A stretch of DNA of 64,000 nucleotides from Gammaproteobacteria bacterium (GTDB taxonomy: Bacteria > Pseudomonadota > Gammaproteobacteria > Burkholderiales > Nitrosomonadaceae): contig CP054180.1 of NCBI GenBank assembly GCA_015709635.1, positions 434,001 to 498,000 on the forward strand, in the 5' to 3' direction. Positions 8,039 through 17,611 of the stretch are shown here, piece after piece (positions within the stretch are counted from its first letter, which is position 1; each line of letters opens with the position of its first letter). Made by a program: the position numbers and the translations under genes. The notes under the pieces are model-generated. The model saw only the letters and a program-made list of their open reading frames with translations, searched no databases and was not told the origin of the DNA.

Positions 8039-8466
8039 GCGGTGTATTCGCCGACGACGTTGATCATCCAGGCGATGCCGAAACGGTCGGTGAGCATGCC
8101 GAAGCGCGGCGACCAGAAGGTTTTGGTCAGCGGCATTTGCACCTGGCCGCCGTCCGACAGCGCGGCAAAATAGCGATCCGCTTCGGCTTCGGTGGTGACC
8201 GAGATCGACAGCGAGAAGCCTTTGAATTGCGCTCCCACTTCGCAACCGTCCGATGCCATTATCACATTGCCGGCGATGCGGAAGCTGGCGTGCATCACCT
8301 TGTTTTCAAAACCCGGCGGCAGCATGCCGGGTGGCGTGGGATCCGGGCTTTCGCTGAAGCGCAGCAGCATATCGACCTGCGCGCCGAGCGCGCTGCGGTA
8401 GAATTCGAGCGCTTCTTCGCAGCGCCCGCCGAACATCAGATAAGGTTGAATCAACGGATTGGACAT
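8035..8466 (-). CDS. PhnB-like VOC-superfamily protein
   Basis: 143 residues with an AAGGAGCC ribosome site. The start, NPLIQPYLMFGGRCEEALEF, and the later FWSPRFGMLTDRFGIAWMIN are typical of the PhnB/3-demethylubiquinone methyltransferase-like branch of the vicinal oxygen chelate fold. Members bind metal or small molecules, and most lack a known substrate. It is followed by the coupled small lipoprotein. Confidence 0.85.
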   Translation of the reverse strand: MSNPLIQPYLMFGGRCEEALEFYRSALGAQVDMLLRFSESPDPTPPGMLPPGFENKVMHASFRIAGNVIMASDGCEVGAQFKGFSLSISVTTEAEADRYFAALSDGGQVQMPLTKTFWSPRFGMLTDRFGIAWMINVVGEYTA

Positions 8467-8487
8467 GATGGCTCCTTGTGATGAGTG

Positions 8488-10296
8488 TTACAAAGTTTTT
8501 AAATACTCGATGATCGCAAACGCGCCGTCCTTGTCGTTCGACCAGTTTAGGCGGTAGGTTTTCTTGCCTTCGACGATATCCTTGTCGTGACCTTTGTTGC
8601 TCAGCGCGGGAACCGCGTTGGTCTGGAACACATATCCCTCTTCCTTACCGCTTGCCTGTTGCGGGTTCCAGGAGAAACCGAGCAGTTTCTGGTCGTAATC
8701 GAGGCGGCTTTTGACAAAACTGGCCGGGCGTTCATCCGGTACCAGCAAGTGGTAAACCGTCGGCACCGTGCCGTTGTGCAAGTATGGCGCTTGCGCCCAT
8801 ACGCCGCTCAGCGGCCGCGCATTGTAGCCGTGGTGTTCTCTGTTGGGCGACATCAGCAGGTCTTTTTTACCGGCCAGCGAGACGCCGTCAAACTCGGCGC
8901 AGGGTTTGATATCTTTGCCGTACAACTGAATGGTCGTGTCCGGAGAGCAGTTGCTATACAGCTCCTTGCGCGCAGCATAGTTCAGCACTGCACCGACCAC
9001 GTAAGCGCGTTTCATGCTAGTGCCGAGGTTGTCGTACACCTTGCCGTTTTTCGGTTGATGGCAATCGGCGCAGTGTTCGGCGAATAAATCCTGCCCCTTC
9101 TTGGCTAATGCAACATCGACCGCGAACGGATAAGGGCTGGCGGGCAGGCCATCGAGCAATTCCTCGGCAAACGCGGCGACGCGCACGTCGGTCTGTTCCA
9201 AGCCCAGCGTCAGCATGGCGACCAGGTTGCGGTAGATCGGCATCGGGATATTGCCGTTCCATTGCCCGCCGCCGTTGATCAGGCGCTTATGGCTTTTATC
9301 CCAGCTGGCGAGGCGTTTGTCTTGTTCCCAGACCGACATGAAATCGGTAATGCCCGGCTCCGGCGGCAGGACGATACCGGCAAACCATTTCAATATGGGG
9401 TTGCTGCGCAATCCGATATAACCATTGATCGCGCTCAAGCCGGTAGCGTCGGCCATGCCGGGAAATCCGGCGATCATCGCGGCTTCAAGACCGGGGTAGT
9501 TTTTCGCGACCAGAGCACCAAAGCCTTCGTATTCGGCTTCGACGCGTTGCGCGTATTTTTTTACCGTTTGCCCGGCGGTTTTCTTGAACAGCGCGATCTG
9601 CGCCGCTTCGTAATCCGCGTCAAAGTTTCTGCCCGCGGACTGGAAGTTGTTGTAAAAGTAATTCGGATTTTGCTGGTGCGTGGCATCCAATGCGGCCAGC
9701 AGCTGTTGCGTTAACACTGCATAGCGCTCATCGCCGGTTTTGCCCGCGTAAGCTTTTTGCAGCGTTTGATACGCTTTGACGCGGAACTGCACAATGTTGA
9801 ACGAACCGTTCACCCCGCCGTCGAGGTAATCCATTTGGCCGTTTTCCAGCCGCACGCGGCCAATGTGGCAAGCGCCGCAGGTGAACGAGGCGTAGTCGAT
9901 GTTGCCTTGCGCTTCGGCCCGCGATAAGCCGCTGAAACCGATACCGCGCGCGACCGGGAAAGTTTTTTGCCGCTCGTCGATGAACAGGCCGATCGCATCG
10001 AGAAAGTTCTCTTCGCTGCCCCACAGTTCCGGCGCGAGTTTCGGCAACAATTTCAAGACGAGATAGGGAATGCCGTCGGTTTCACTGAAGGCAAAATTGC
10101 CGAACCAGTCGTAAGCGACCTGATGCGACTGGAGATAGTCCGCTTTTTTCTGCACTATTTTGGCTTGCGCTTGCGGCCAGTTATCCGGTACCGGGCTGAC
10201 ATGAGCCGGAGGCGATGGAGCTTCCAAGGGATGCGAACTGCAAGCTGCGAGGGTGATGGCGGATACGGCAAACAGAACAGCGATCCGGGTTTTCAT
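8488..10296 (-). CDS. Di-haem cytochrome c, RoxA/peroxidase-related, lipoprotein
   Basis: 602 residues from the ATG at 10296 (AAGGAA upstream); the frame to 10386 adds an unconvincing extension. The signal peptide ends in lipobox LAAC (Cys19). Two haem-attachment motifs are visible: CGACH (140-144) and CADCH (409-413). After the second haem comes HGYNARPLSGVWAQAPYLHN, the distal signature shared by cytochrome c peroxidases and the larger RoxA-like di-haem proteins. Length and wide haem spacing fit the RoxA-like group better than the 35-kDa peroxidases. It is probably periplasmic and membrane-anchored, acting as a peroxidase or oxygenase; the substrate is not deducible. Its start codon lies just upstream of the glgA end, but transcription runs away from glgA's 3' end. 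Confidence 0.8.
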   Translation of the reverse strand: MKTRIAVLFAVSAITLAACSSHPLEAPSPPAHVSPVPDNWPQAQAKIVQKKADYLQSHQVAYDWFGNFAFSETDGIPYLVLKLLPKLAPELWGSEENFLDAIGLFIDERQKTFPVARGIGFSGLSRAEAQGNIDYASFTCGACHIGRVRLENGQMDYLDGGVNGSFNIVQFRVKAYQTLQKAYAGKTGDERYAVLTQQLLAALDATHQQNPNYFYNNFQSAGRNFDADYEAAQIALFKKTAGQTVKKYAQRVEAEYEGFGALVAKNYPGLEAAMIAGFPGMADATGLSAINGYIGLRSNPILKWFAGIVLPPEPGITDFMSVWEQDKRLASWDKSHKRLINGGGQWNGNIPMPIYRNLVAMLTLGLEQTDVRVAAFAEELLDGLPASPYPFAVDVALAKKGQDLFAEHCADCHQPKNGKVYDNLGTSMKRAYVVGAVLNYAARKELYSNCSPDTTIQLYGKDIKPCAEFDGVSLAGKKDLLMSPNREHHGYNARPLSGVWAQAPYLHNGTVPTVYHLLVPDERPASFVKSRLDYDQKLLGFSWNPQQASGKEEGYVFQTNAVPALSNKGHDKDIVEGKKTYRLNWSNDKDGAFAIIEYLKTL

Positions 10297-10439
10297 GGCT
10301 ATTCCTTGTTCGGATGATGGAAAGAAGGGCTTTGAGCTATAAGACTGTACAACTCGCGCCGATTGTAGCATAGCCCCGCAGGGCATGAAGAATGCCGGGA
10401 TTCAGACGAAATCCGCCGGATTCTTCAGGGTTTTCCTGG

Positions 10440-10564
10440 GGAAGCTCTGAAAAACAGGCAAGGCGAAATCAGGCGAAAAAGCGCAGTTTACGAGTGATAA
10501 ATGAGCATTTTGAGCCTGATTTCAACGCAGCATGGCTGAGCGTAGTAGTTTTTCAGAGCTTTCC
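10440..10564 (+). repeat. Dispersed inverted-end repeat, copy A
   Basis: About 125 bp beginning GAAGCTCTGAAAAA and ending TTTTTCAGAGCTTTC, so the ends are inverted repeats. The interior shares long stretches (for example AAAAAGCGCAGTTTACGAGT, GATTTCAACGCAGCATGG) with the copy at 30097-30240. It overlaps the 3' end of glgA: the last glgA codons and stop (GGA AAG CTC TGA) are formed by the repeat end. Probably a non-autonomous MITE-like element; no transposase of matching ends is in the window. Confidence 0.8.
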
Positions 10565-12034
10565 TATCAGGGAACGGTAAATCTGCTGATAAGCGGTAGC
10601 GCTGGTGTGCCAGCTGAAATCCTTCGTCATGCCGTTTTTTTGCAAGCACTGCCAGATTTTTTTATCGTGATAAGCGTGCGCCGCACGTTTTATCGCCGCG
10701 AGCAGGTTGCCGGGATTCAGGGTGTCAAATACGAAACCGCTGGCGCTGCCGTCGGCCAGCGTTTGCGGCGTGCAATCGACCACGGTATCGAGAAGACCGC
10801 CGGTCGCATGCACCACCGGCGGGGTGCCGTAACGCTGGCTGTACATTTGGTTCAAGCCGCACGGCTCGAAGCGCGACGGCATCAGAAAACAATCCGCACC
10901 GGCTTCGACCAGATGCGACAACGCTTCGTTAAAGCCGATGCGCACGGCGATGGCGTTGGGATGCGCCTGCGCCAGCATGGCGAGCTGGTGCTCCAATTGT
11001 GCTTGGTCGCTGCCGAGCACGATCAGTTGCGCGGGAATTTTTATCAGTTGCGGTGCCACTTGGATCAGCACATCGATTCCCTTCTGATGACTCAGCCGGC
11101 TGACCACGCCGAACAGCGGAATATCGGCATCGACCGTCAGCTCCAGTTGCTGCTGCAGCGCGCTTTTGTTAGCCGCCTTATCCGCGAGTTTCTTGCTGCT
11201 GTAGTTTTTCGCCAGATGCAGATCGGTGGCGGGATCCCACTCGTTGACGTCAATGCCGTTGACGATCCCGGTCAATTGGCGGCTGCGCGATTTCAGCAAG
11301 CCTTGCAAACCGAAGCCGAGCGGTTCGGCTTGAATCTCCTGCGCGTAGTTGGGGCTGACCGTGGTGATATGGTTGGCATAAAAAAGTCCTGCCTTGAGGA
11401 ATGACATATTGCCGTAATATTCCACACCGTTGATGCTGAAACTGTGCGGCGGCAATCCGAGCTGAACCACGCTGCCCGGCGGGAAAATGCCTTGGAACGC
11501 GAGGTTATGGATCGTCATCAGTGTGGCGGCTTTCTTGCCCGGATGAAAATGCAGGTAAGCGGGGGTCAGGCCGCTTTGCCAGTCGTTGCAATGCGCAATA
11601 TGCGGACGCCAGGCGATCGGGCTGGCGTCGCTCGCCAGAATGGCGCCGATTTTCGACAACAAGCCGAAACGCAGCGCATTGTCCGGCCAGTCGCGCCCGA
11701 ACTCATCCATGTACGGTCCGCCGGCGCGCTGATACAACCCCGGGCAATCGATGACAAAGACCGGCAGGTGCTCGGTTTTGCTCAGCGATAGCCGCGCCGT
11801 CAATAAGGTGGCGGGCGGGAATTGCGGTAACGCGTTGAACTCGGCGGCTTTGGATTTATATTTAACGCCGGCGAGAACCTGCGGATAACCCGGCAGCAGA
11901 AGCCGCACATCGGTTTGCTGCGTGCGCAACGCCTGTGGCAACGCCGCGCTGACATCGCCCAAGCCGCCGGTTTTGCACAACGGGTAGACTTCGGAAGTGA
12001 TGAACAAAACGCGGGTTTGTTGCGCGGGCGGCAT
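10553..12034 (-). CDS. glgA: Glycogen synthase (ADP-glucose)
   Basis: GT5 enzyme adding glucose from ADP-glucose to growing alpha-1,4-glucan; 493 residues, a little longer than E. coli GlgA (477). The N-terminal KTGGLGDV (residues 21-28) binds the ADP-glucose diphosphate. The C-terminal domain has VSRLSHQKGIDVLI, and PSRFEPCGLNQMYSQRYG with the conserved Glu of the retaining GT-B fold. The stop codon lies inside dispersed repeat copy A, so the extreme C-terminus (GKL) is repeat-derived. It sits 10 bp downstream of pgi. No convincing ribosome site is seen, which fits coupling to pgi translation. Confidence 0.96.
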   Translation of the reverse strand: MPPAQQTRVLFITSEVYPLCKTGGLGDVSAALPQALRTQQTDVRLLLPGYPQVLAGVKYKSKAAEFNALPQFPPATLLTARLSLSKTEHLPVFVIDCPGLYQRAGGPYMDEFGRDWPDNALRFGLLSKIGAILASDASPIAWRPHIAHCNDWQSGLTPAYLHFHPGKKAATLMTIHNLAFQGIFPPGSVVQLGLPPHSFSINGVEYYGNMSFLKAGLFYANHITTVSPNYAQEIQAEPLGFGLQGLLKSRSRQLTGIVNGIDVNEWDPATDLHLAKNYSSKKLADKAANKSALQQQLELTVDADIPLFGVVSRLSHQKGIDVLIQVAPQLIKIPAQLIVLGSDQAQLEHQLAMLAQAHPNAIAVRIGFNEALSHLVEAGADCFLMPSRFEPCGLNQMYSQRYGTPPVVHATGGLLDTVVDCTPQTLADGSASGFVFDTLNPGNLLAAIKRAAHAYHDKKIWQCLQKNGMTKDFSWHTSATAYQQIYRSLIGKL

Positions 12035-12044
12035 GAGGGCGTGT

Positions 12045-13682
12045 CTATCGATTAGCTTTGAAATAACGGATCAAACCGTTGGTGGATGCGTCATGCGAAG
12101 TCACAGCGCCGTCCTGCTGCAGTTCGGCGAGGATTTTTCCAGCCAGTTGCTTGCCCAGCTCCACACCCCATTGATCGAACGGATTGATATCCCAGATCAC
12201 GCTTTGCACGAACACTTTATGTTCGTACAGCGCGATCAATGCGCCGAGTGTTTGCGGATCGAGTTTTTTGAACAAAATCGACGTGGTCGGACGGTTGCCG
12301 GGAAAAATCTTGTGCGGCAGCAGTTGCGTCACGGCAGCGTCATCCATGCCTTGCGCTTCCAGCTCAGCGCGCACTTCCTGGGCATTCTTGCCGGTCATCA
12401 GGGCTTCCGTCTGGGCGAAGAAATTCGCCAGCAGCATGCGATGATGATCGCCGACCGGATAATGACTCTGGCAAGGCGCCAGGAAATCGGCGGAAACGAT
12501 TTGCGTGCCTTGGTGCAGGAGCTGATAAAACGCGTGTTGGCCGTTGGTGCCGGGCTCGCCCCAAACGACCGCGCCAGTGGCGTAATCGACCATTTCTCCC
12601 GTACGGGTGATGCGTTTGCCGTTGCTTTCCATTTCCAGTTGCTGCAAATAAGCGGGAAAACGGTGCAGCGATTGGTCGTACGGCAATACGGCGTGGGATG
12701 ATGTGGCGAAAAAGTTGATTTGCCAGATGCCGATCAGGCCAAATATTACCGGCAGGTTTTTTTCCAGCGGCGCGGTGGCGAAGTGCTGATCCATGGCGCG
12801 TGCACCGGCGAGCAGCGCATAAAAATTGTCCATGCCGATGGCCAGCGCGATCGGTAGGCCGATTGCCGACCACAACGAATAACGCCCGCCGACCCAATCC
12901 CAGAATTCAAACATATTGGCCGGATCGATACCGAATTTTTCCACCGCGGCGCGATTGGTCGATACCGCGACGAAGTGCCAGGCAATAGCCGCTTCGCTGC
13001 CGCCTTGCGCCAGGAACCATGTGCGCGCGGAATGCGCGTTGGTGAGCGTTTCCTGCGTGGTGAACGTTTTCGACGCGATGATGAATAGCGTCGTGGCCGG
13101 GTCGAGATGGCGCAGCGTTTCGGACAATTGCGCACCGTCGATGTTGGAGACGAAATGCGGGCGGATGCCGTTGAGGCGATACGGTTTGAGCGCCTCGGTC
13201 ACCATCACCGGGCCGAGGTCCGAACCACCGATGCCGATGTTGACGATATCGGTGAACATTTTGCCGCTGTAGCCTTTGCGCGCACCGCTGTGCACTGCAA
13301 TCGAGAAACGCTCCATTTGCTTCAGCACGCGTTTGACTTCCGGCAGCACGTCGACACCATCGGCGAATACCGGCTGATCGCTGCGCAACGCGATATGCAA
13401 GGCGGCGCGCTGTTCGGTCGAATTGATTTTTTCTCCGGCAAACATGCGTCCGATCCAGTCCGGCAGTTTTTGCTGCCGCGCCAGCGCCAGCAGCAGATCG
13501 ACTGTTTCCTGCCGCAGCGGTTGCTTGGAAAAATCGAGCAAGATGTCGTTCAGCGCGAGCGAGAATTTTTCGAAGCGTTGCGGATCTTGCTGGAACAAGT
13601 CGCGCACATGCTGTTGTGCCATGCTGGCATGATGCGCCTGCAAAGCGAGCCAGGCCGGTGATTGTGTAAGTGATGACGTCAT
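12045..13682 (-). CDS. pgi: Glucose-6-phosphate isomerase
   Basis: Interconverts glucose-6-phosphate and fructose-6-phosphate; 545 residues, the normal length of the long bacterial form. Family signatures are visible: DIVNIGIGGSDLGPVMVTEA near residues 145-164, then SKTFTTQETLTNA, and near the C-terminus NPFDQWGVELGK. It lies within the glycogen gene cluster between glgA and a GH57 gene, which places hexose phosphate supply under the same control as storage polymer synthesis. Confidence 0.97.
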   Translation of the reverse strand: MTSSLTQSPAWLALQAHHASMAQQHVRDLFQQDPQRFEKFSLALNDILLDFSKQPLRQETVDLLLALARQQKLPDWIGRMFAGEKINSTEQRAALHIALRSDQPVFADGVDVLPEVKRVLKQMERFSIAVHSGARKGYSGKMFTDIVNIGIGGSDLGPVMVTEALKPYRLNGIRPHFVSNIDGAQLSETLRHLDPATTLFIIASKTFTTQETLTNAHSARTWFLAQGGSEAAIAWHFVAVSTNRAAVEKFGIDPANMFEFWDWVGGRYSLWSAIGLPIALAIGMDNFYALLAGARAMDQHFATAPLEKNLPVIFGLIGIWQINFFATSSHAVLPYDQSLHRFPAYLQQLEMESNGKRITRTGEMVDYATGAVVWGEPGTNGQHAFYQLLHQGTQIVSADFLAPCQSHYPVGDHHRMLLANFFAQTEALMTGKNAQEVRAELEAQGMDDAAVTQLLPHKIFPGNRPTTSILFKKLDPQTLGALIALYEHKVFVQSVIWDINPFDQWGVELGKQLAGKILAELQQDGAVTSHDASTNGLIRYFKANR

Positions 13683-13737
13683 AGGGGTATGGGTTGCCGA
13701 AGGTGATAAATCGTGCCGGTTATGAACGGCTTTACTG

Positions 13738-15747
13738 TTACGCGTGTGCTTTGATCTCCAGCGTGATGATCAATTCCGGCGCGGTGACCGGCCATTCCAG
13801 CAGCAGCGTCGCGGCTTGCATGATTTTCTCAAATCCGCTCTCGGATTGCGATACCGAAAAGTGCGGACGGGCGCGCAACGTGGCCGGATGGGATGTTTTG
13901 AGCACAACGCTGCCACCCAGCGTATCATCGTCCAAGGTGATTTCCGTCATGTCGTTCAATTCCAGCCATTGACCGAAACCGCCGGGAATTTTTCCCTGAT
14001 ACACGTAGCGCCCGCCGACACCGTCGCAGCTGGGCATGGCCAGATTGATTTCGGTGCTGAAGCCCTGTTCCGGCTTGGCGGTGAATTGGTACGTGACCTG
14101 CAAGCGGTTGCCGTCGAGCATGATGAGTTTGTGAACCGGATACGCCGTGTTGTCCGACTCGAAGTGATTATTTTCCAGCGCCGCAGCCAAAGACCGGTAG
14201 GTGACGAACATGCCGTCCAGGCGATCGACGAACAGACTGCGCGGATGATCGTCAGGTACCACATCTTCGGCGCTGATGTCGTGCTTGTAATTGATCCGGT
14301 CGTGCGCGGAAGCGATGCCGTTGGTGGCGTGGTTGGACGAACGGCGCGCGTCCGGCTGGATTTTCTGATAATAATGTTCCACCTGGCAGCGCAGGGTGTC
14401 GGCAAAATTATGTTTCAGCGCGTAAGCGTCGAGTTCGCAAATACTGGCGAAACGATCCAGTTTCAAGACAGCTTGCAGGACACCGTTTTGCAGATAGGCT
14501 TCTTCCACGCCATCCAGGTCGGTATCAACGGTGAAATACGCCGGGCGCGGCGCGCGCGCATCGAGCAGCGCTTCCAGTTCAACCAAGGCGTTGTAGACGG
14601 CGCGGCGCAGATGCGGCAGGTACAAACCGCCGAACAAGCCGTGCCAATAGGCATCGTTGGCCTGCGCTTCGTACAGTTTTTGCCGCATCGAGGCGGTGCG
14701 CTGTTTTTCCGGCAATTCATTGAGCCGTGCCGACAGGCTCAGCATGCGCTTGTGCATCCAATTGGATTCCGGATAGCGGGAAAAAAAGTTTTTCCAGATA
14801 CCGCCGCGCAGGAACGCTTTCTTGTGTTCGTACCAGCCGTTGGCTTTGGCCTGCTGCACCAGATCCGCGTAAGTATTGGCGGATTGTGCCGGCAGCGTCC
14901 ATTCGTTCATTTCTATGTACGAGACCGTGGGCAGGTAGACGATGCCGCGGGTTTTTTCGCTGGCGTGATATTCGCTGTAATGCTGCGTGCTGATTTTATC
15001 CGAGGCCAGTACACCTTGAATGAAACGCTCGAGCCAACCTTTTTCGTATACCCATTGATAAGTTTCCGGCCAGATGCCGAATTTTTCGATGTCGTCGAAA
15101 TAAATCGCGGCTGCGGTGGTGTGTTGCGTGTGCTGATCGGCTAACGATTCGAGGTAAGCGATGGTTTCTTCCGCCGGAGAAAACGGAACCTTGTAGCGCA
15201 GCGCTTCGGAAATCGGAAATAAGTCCAGCTTATGGGAATCTTCCTCGGTGGTGAAATAACCGTTCAATTCCTCGTGTGTTTTTCCAGCGCAAAGAAAATG
15301 ATAGTCGTCCACGGTGACGTAGCGGATGCCGCAATCCGCCAGCGCCGGGACGACGGTGGATTCCCATACCCGTTCGGTCAACCATGCGCCTTGCGGGCGC
15401 TGACCGAATTTTGCTGCCAGTTTCTGCGAGAAAGCTTCGATCTGTCCGATACGGTCGCGGTCCGGAATAACCGCCAGCACCGGTTCGGTATCCCCGGCGC
15501 CGAACAACTCGACTTGCCGCCGCGCCACCATGTCGTGCAGCAGGGCCATGTCGGTGGGGAAACGCTGCAGCAGATAATCGAGCAGCCAACCGGAGAAATG
15601 CACGGAAAAACGGAAATCGGGGTAGCGGTGGAGCACTTGCAGAAACGGTTTGTAACAACGCAGATGCGCGTCTTCAAGCACTTCAGGAAAATTGCCGACG
15701 GGTTGGTGCGCATGAACACCGAAAAGTAACGATACACGTTGTGACAT
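13738..15747 (-). CDS. GH57 4-alpha-glucanotransferase / alpha-amylase-like enzyme
   Basis: 669 residues with an N-terminal GH57 barrel and C-terminal DUF1925/DUF1926-like regions, the layout of Thermococcus litoralis 4-alpha-glucanotransferase (659 residues). VHAHQPVGNFPEVLEDAH is the first conserved GH57 motif; AWLTERVWES carries the likely nucleophile Glu125; YVTVDDYHF follows; and YFDDIEKFGIWPETY contains the acid/base Asp (218 or 219). An AGGATC ribosome site precedes the ATG. Expected to rearrange or trim alpha-1,4-glucans in the cytoplasm. It is next to a second, different GH57 gene and glgC, so it probably works on glycogen or maltodextrins. Confidence 0.88.
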   Translation of the reverse strand: MSQRVSLLFGVHAHQPVGNFPEVLEDAHLRCYKPFLQVLHRYPDFRFSVHFSGWLLDYLLQRFPTDMALLHDMVARRQVELFGAGDTEPVLAVIPDRDRIGQIEAFSQKLAAKFGQRPQGAWLTERVWESTVVPALADCGIRYVTVDDYHFLCAGKTHEELNGYFTTEEDSHKLDLFPISEALRYKVPFSPAEETIAYLESLADQHTQHTTAAAIYFDDIEKFGIWPETYQWVYEKGWLERFIQGVLASDKISTQHYSEYHASEKTRGIVYLPTVSYIEMNEWTLPAQSANTYADLVQQAKANGWYEHKKAFLRGGIWKNFFSRYPESNWMHKRMLSLSARLNELPEKQRTASMRQKLYEAQANDAYWHGLFGGLYLPHLRRAVYNALVELEALLDARAPRPAYFTVDTDLDGVEEAYLQNGVLQAVLKLDRFASICELDAYALKHNFADTLRCQVEHYYQKIQPDARRSSNHATNGIASAHDRINYKHDISAEDVVPDDHPRSLFVDRLDGMFVTYRSLAAALENNHFESDNTAYPVHKLIMLDGNRLQVTYQFTAKPEQGFSTEINLAMPSCDGVGGRYVYQGKIPGGFGQWLELNDMTEITLDDDTLGGSVVLKTSHPATLRARPHFSVSQSESGFEKIMQAATLLLEWPVTAPELIITLEIKAHA

Positions 15748-15833
15748 TCAATGATCCTGGTAGTCGTTTTTAAAACTGGCGACCGCAAATCCGGCTCTCC
15801 CCGCCACTCGATACCGGCGGGATTGATCAAGCG

Positions 15834-17537
15834 TTATGACGATCGCCGCATGGTACTGCTTGCTTCATTGTGCTCATTGCCTTTGCTGATCGATTCCTGC
15901 AGCACCGGAGGCACCGGTAATTTAAGCTGGCGGTACAGGTTTATCAGGTTCAATCTGAACAGGTGATCGAAACTGGCGACCGAGTGCGCCGGATTGTAAT
16001 CGCCGAACCACCAGAACCAGTCGGAACTTTCACAGGACGCCAATTGCCGGCTGGCTTCGATCTTTTGTTCGTCACTCAGGCGATCGCTTTGCATGACCAG
16101 ATCGAAACTGTGTTTTGCGGCGCACAGCATATCCCAGGCGCGATTCTTTTCCTTGTCGCCGATCCAGGTCGAGAACGTTCCGTATACCCAACTGCCGGCT
16201 GCCAGCTTCGGCAATATTCTAATATTATTTGTTTTCTCCGTATCGGCGATATAGTTGCGATAGGTCGTGGTGCGGATGTACGGGTGATCTTCCAGTAAGC
16301 TGTAGAGGTCTTCCAGAAAGTAAAAACCATTGTAGGGATACGACTCCCAGGCATTTTCTCCATCCAGAATCACGCTGACCACCGGACTTTCGTCGGCCGG
16401 TGTGTCGTGGTAAATGCGTTCCAGCGATTGGATGAAATTTTCCGCGGCATCGCGCCCAAACCATTTGGAGTATTCGAAACCGATCAAATCGGATAGTTGA
16501 TCGTCGCGGAAAAAGCAGGTGACATGCCCCGTTTCACCATCGATGCGGTACGGGCGGTACAAATAGTGGTTGCGGTCCGGCAACGGCGCATCGGGGTAAG
16601 AAGCGCGCAGGCTGTTGGCCAGTACGCCTTCGCCGCTGGCGCTCCAGCGACAGCCTTGCTCGGCGAAAATTTTCAATAATGCTGCCGATAACGCGCCTTC
16701 GGCCGGCCAGACGCCGACGGGTTTTTCGTTGAAGCGCTGCGCGTGGCTGGCTGTTGCCGAGGCCAGATGAAACGCGACGCGGCCGCGCCCGCCGGGATAC
16801 AGGTGGTGCTCCGGTAACGCGACATCCGGTTGACTGTCCCGCGCGGAAGCAAAATCGATCAATAACGGTGCCAGCGGATGATAATGCGGCGTGGTGGATA
16901 ACTCGATTTGCCCGGATTCGGCGAGCTTGCGGTAACGCGGGATCAGGTTTTTGATCAATTCGCCGATCAGCTTGAAGAGCTGCAAACGGTTCTCGTAGCT
17001 GAACTCCTGGCTTTGCGCCATCAAATGCATGACGAATTCATTATTGCGCCGGACGCTTTCACCCATCCATGCCAAGTGATACCACACCAGCAGATCGGCC
17101 AGATATTGCCCGGAAAAATACACCAGCTCGCTTTCGCTGTGCCGGTTGAACATTTGATAAAGTTCATGCAGGCGCTTATAGGCCGGGTACGGTTGCAGCA
17201 TGGTGGCATGATTGCTGAGAAAGCAGCTGTCGAACACATACAGCCGGTCCTGGATGGAAATATGTTCGAGATCCGGTGTGGCCAGCAGCCGCAGCAACGG
17301 ACTGCGGATTTTCCCGCTGGCAAATTGCCCGGTGAAATCTTCCAGTTGATCCAACAGCACCGGCACGAAATTGATCACCGCCTTGGTGCGCGGATGCATT
17401 TCCAGGTGGTAAGCCATATCGGTGTAGTCTTTGATGGCGTGCAGATAGACCCACGGCAACACGAATTCGTTGGTGACATAATCCCGGTAATCCGGCTGGT
17501 GCATGTGCCACAGTAAAACTAGATTTAATTGTTTCAT
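15834..17537 (-). CDS. GH57 alpha-amylase / amylopullulanase-like glycosidase
   Basis: 567 residues of the shorter GH57 type annotated as alpha-amylase. Residues 9-17 (LWHMHQPDY) form motif 1, HYHPLAPLL (218-226) motif 2, and GVWPAEGALS (275-284) carries the probable nucleophile Glu280. SVILDGENAWESYPYNG near residue 400 holds the acid/base Asp, and a helical C-terminal part (SDWFWWFGDYNPAHSVASFD) is typical. No signal peptide, so it is cytoplasmic and acts on storage glucan rather than external starch. It lies between glgC and the other GH57 gene with short spacing and is probably in one operon with them. Confidence 0.88.
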   Translation of the reverse strand: MKQLNLVLLWHMHQPDYRDYVTNEFVLPWVYLHAIKDYTDMAYHLEMHPRTKAVINFVPVLLDQLEDFTGQFASGKIRSPLLRLLATPDLEHISIQDRLYVFDSCFLSNHATMLQPYPAYKRLHELYQMFNRHSESELVYFSGQYLADLLVWYHLAWMGESVRRNNEFVMHLMAQSQEFSYENRLQLFKLIGELIKNLIPRYRKLAESGQIELSTTPHYHPLAPLLIDFASARDSQPDVALPEHHLYPGGRGRVAFHLASATASHAQRFNEKPVGVWPAEGALSAALLKIFAEQGCRWSASGEGVLANSLRASYPDAPLPDRNHYLYRPYRIDGETGHVTCFFRDDQLSDLIGFEYSKWFGRDAAENFIQSLERIYHDTPADESPVVSVILDGENAWESYPYNGFYFLEDLYSLLEDHPYIRTTTYRNYIADTEKTNNIRILPKLAAGSWVYGTFSTWIGDKEKNRAWDMLCAAKHSFDLVMQSDRLSDEQKIEASRQLASCESSDWFWWFGDYNPAHSVASFDHLFRLNLINLYRQLKLPVPPVLQESISKGNEHNEASSTMRRSS

Positions 17538-17611
17538 TTTAAAAGGTGAGACCTCTGCTTAATTATTGTTATTAGAGAGCTGTCCGGTACCTTGCGTTCG
17601 TTCTGACGAGG

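Noticed and set aside
10392..10580. 62-codon frame over repeat copy A
   Set aside because: It consists mostly of the dispersed repeat and is antisense to the glgA end; the similar frame in copy C is only coding because it lies inside a real gene.
13744..15144. 466-codon plus-strand open frame
   Set aside because: Antisense shadow of the intact GH57 gene; no ribosome site or recognisable domain, and high GC content favours such frames.
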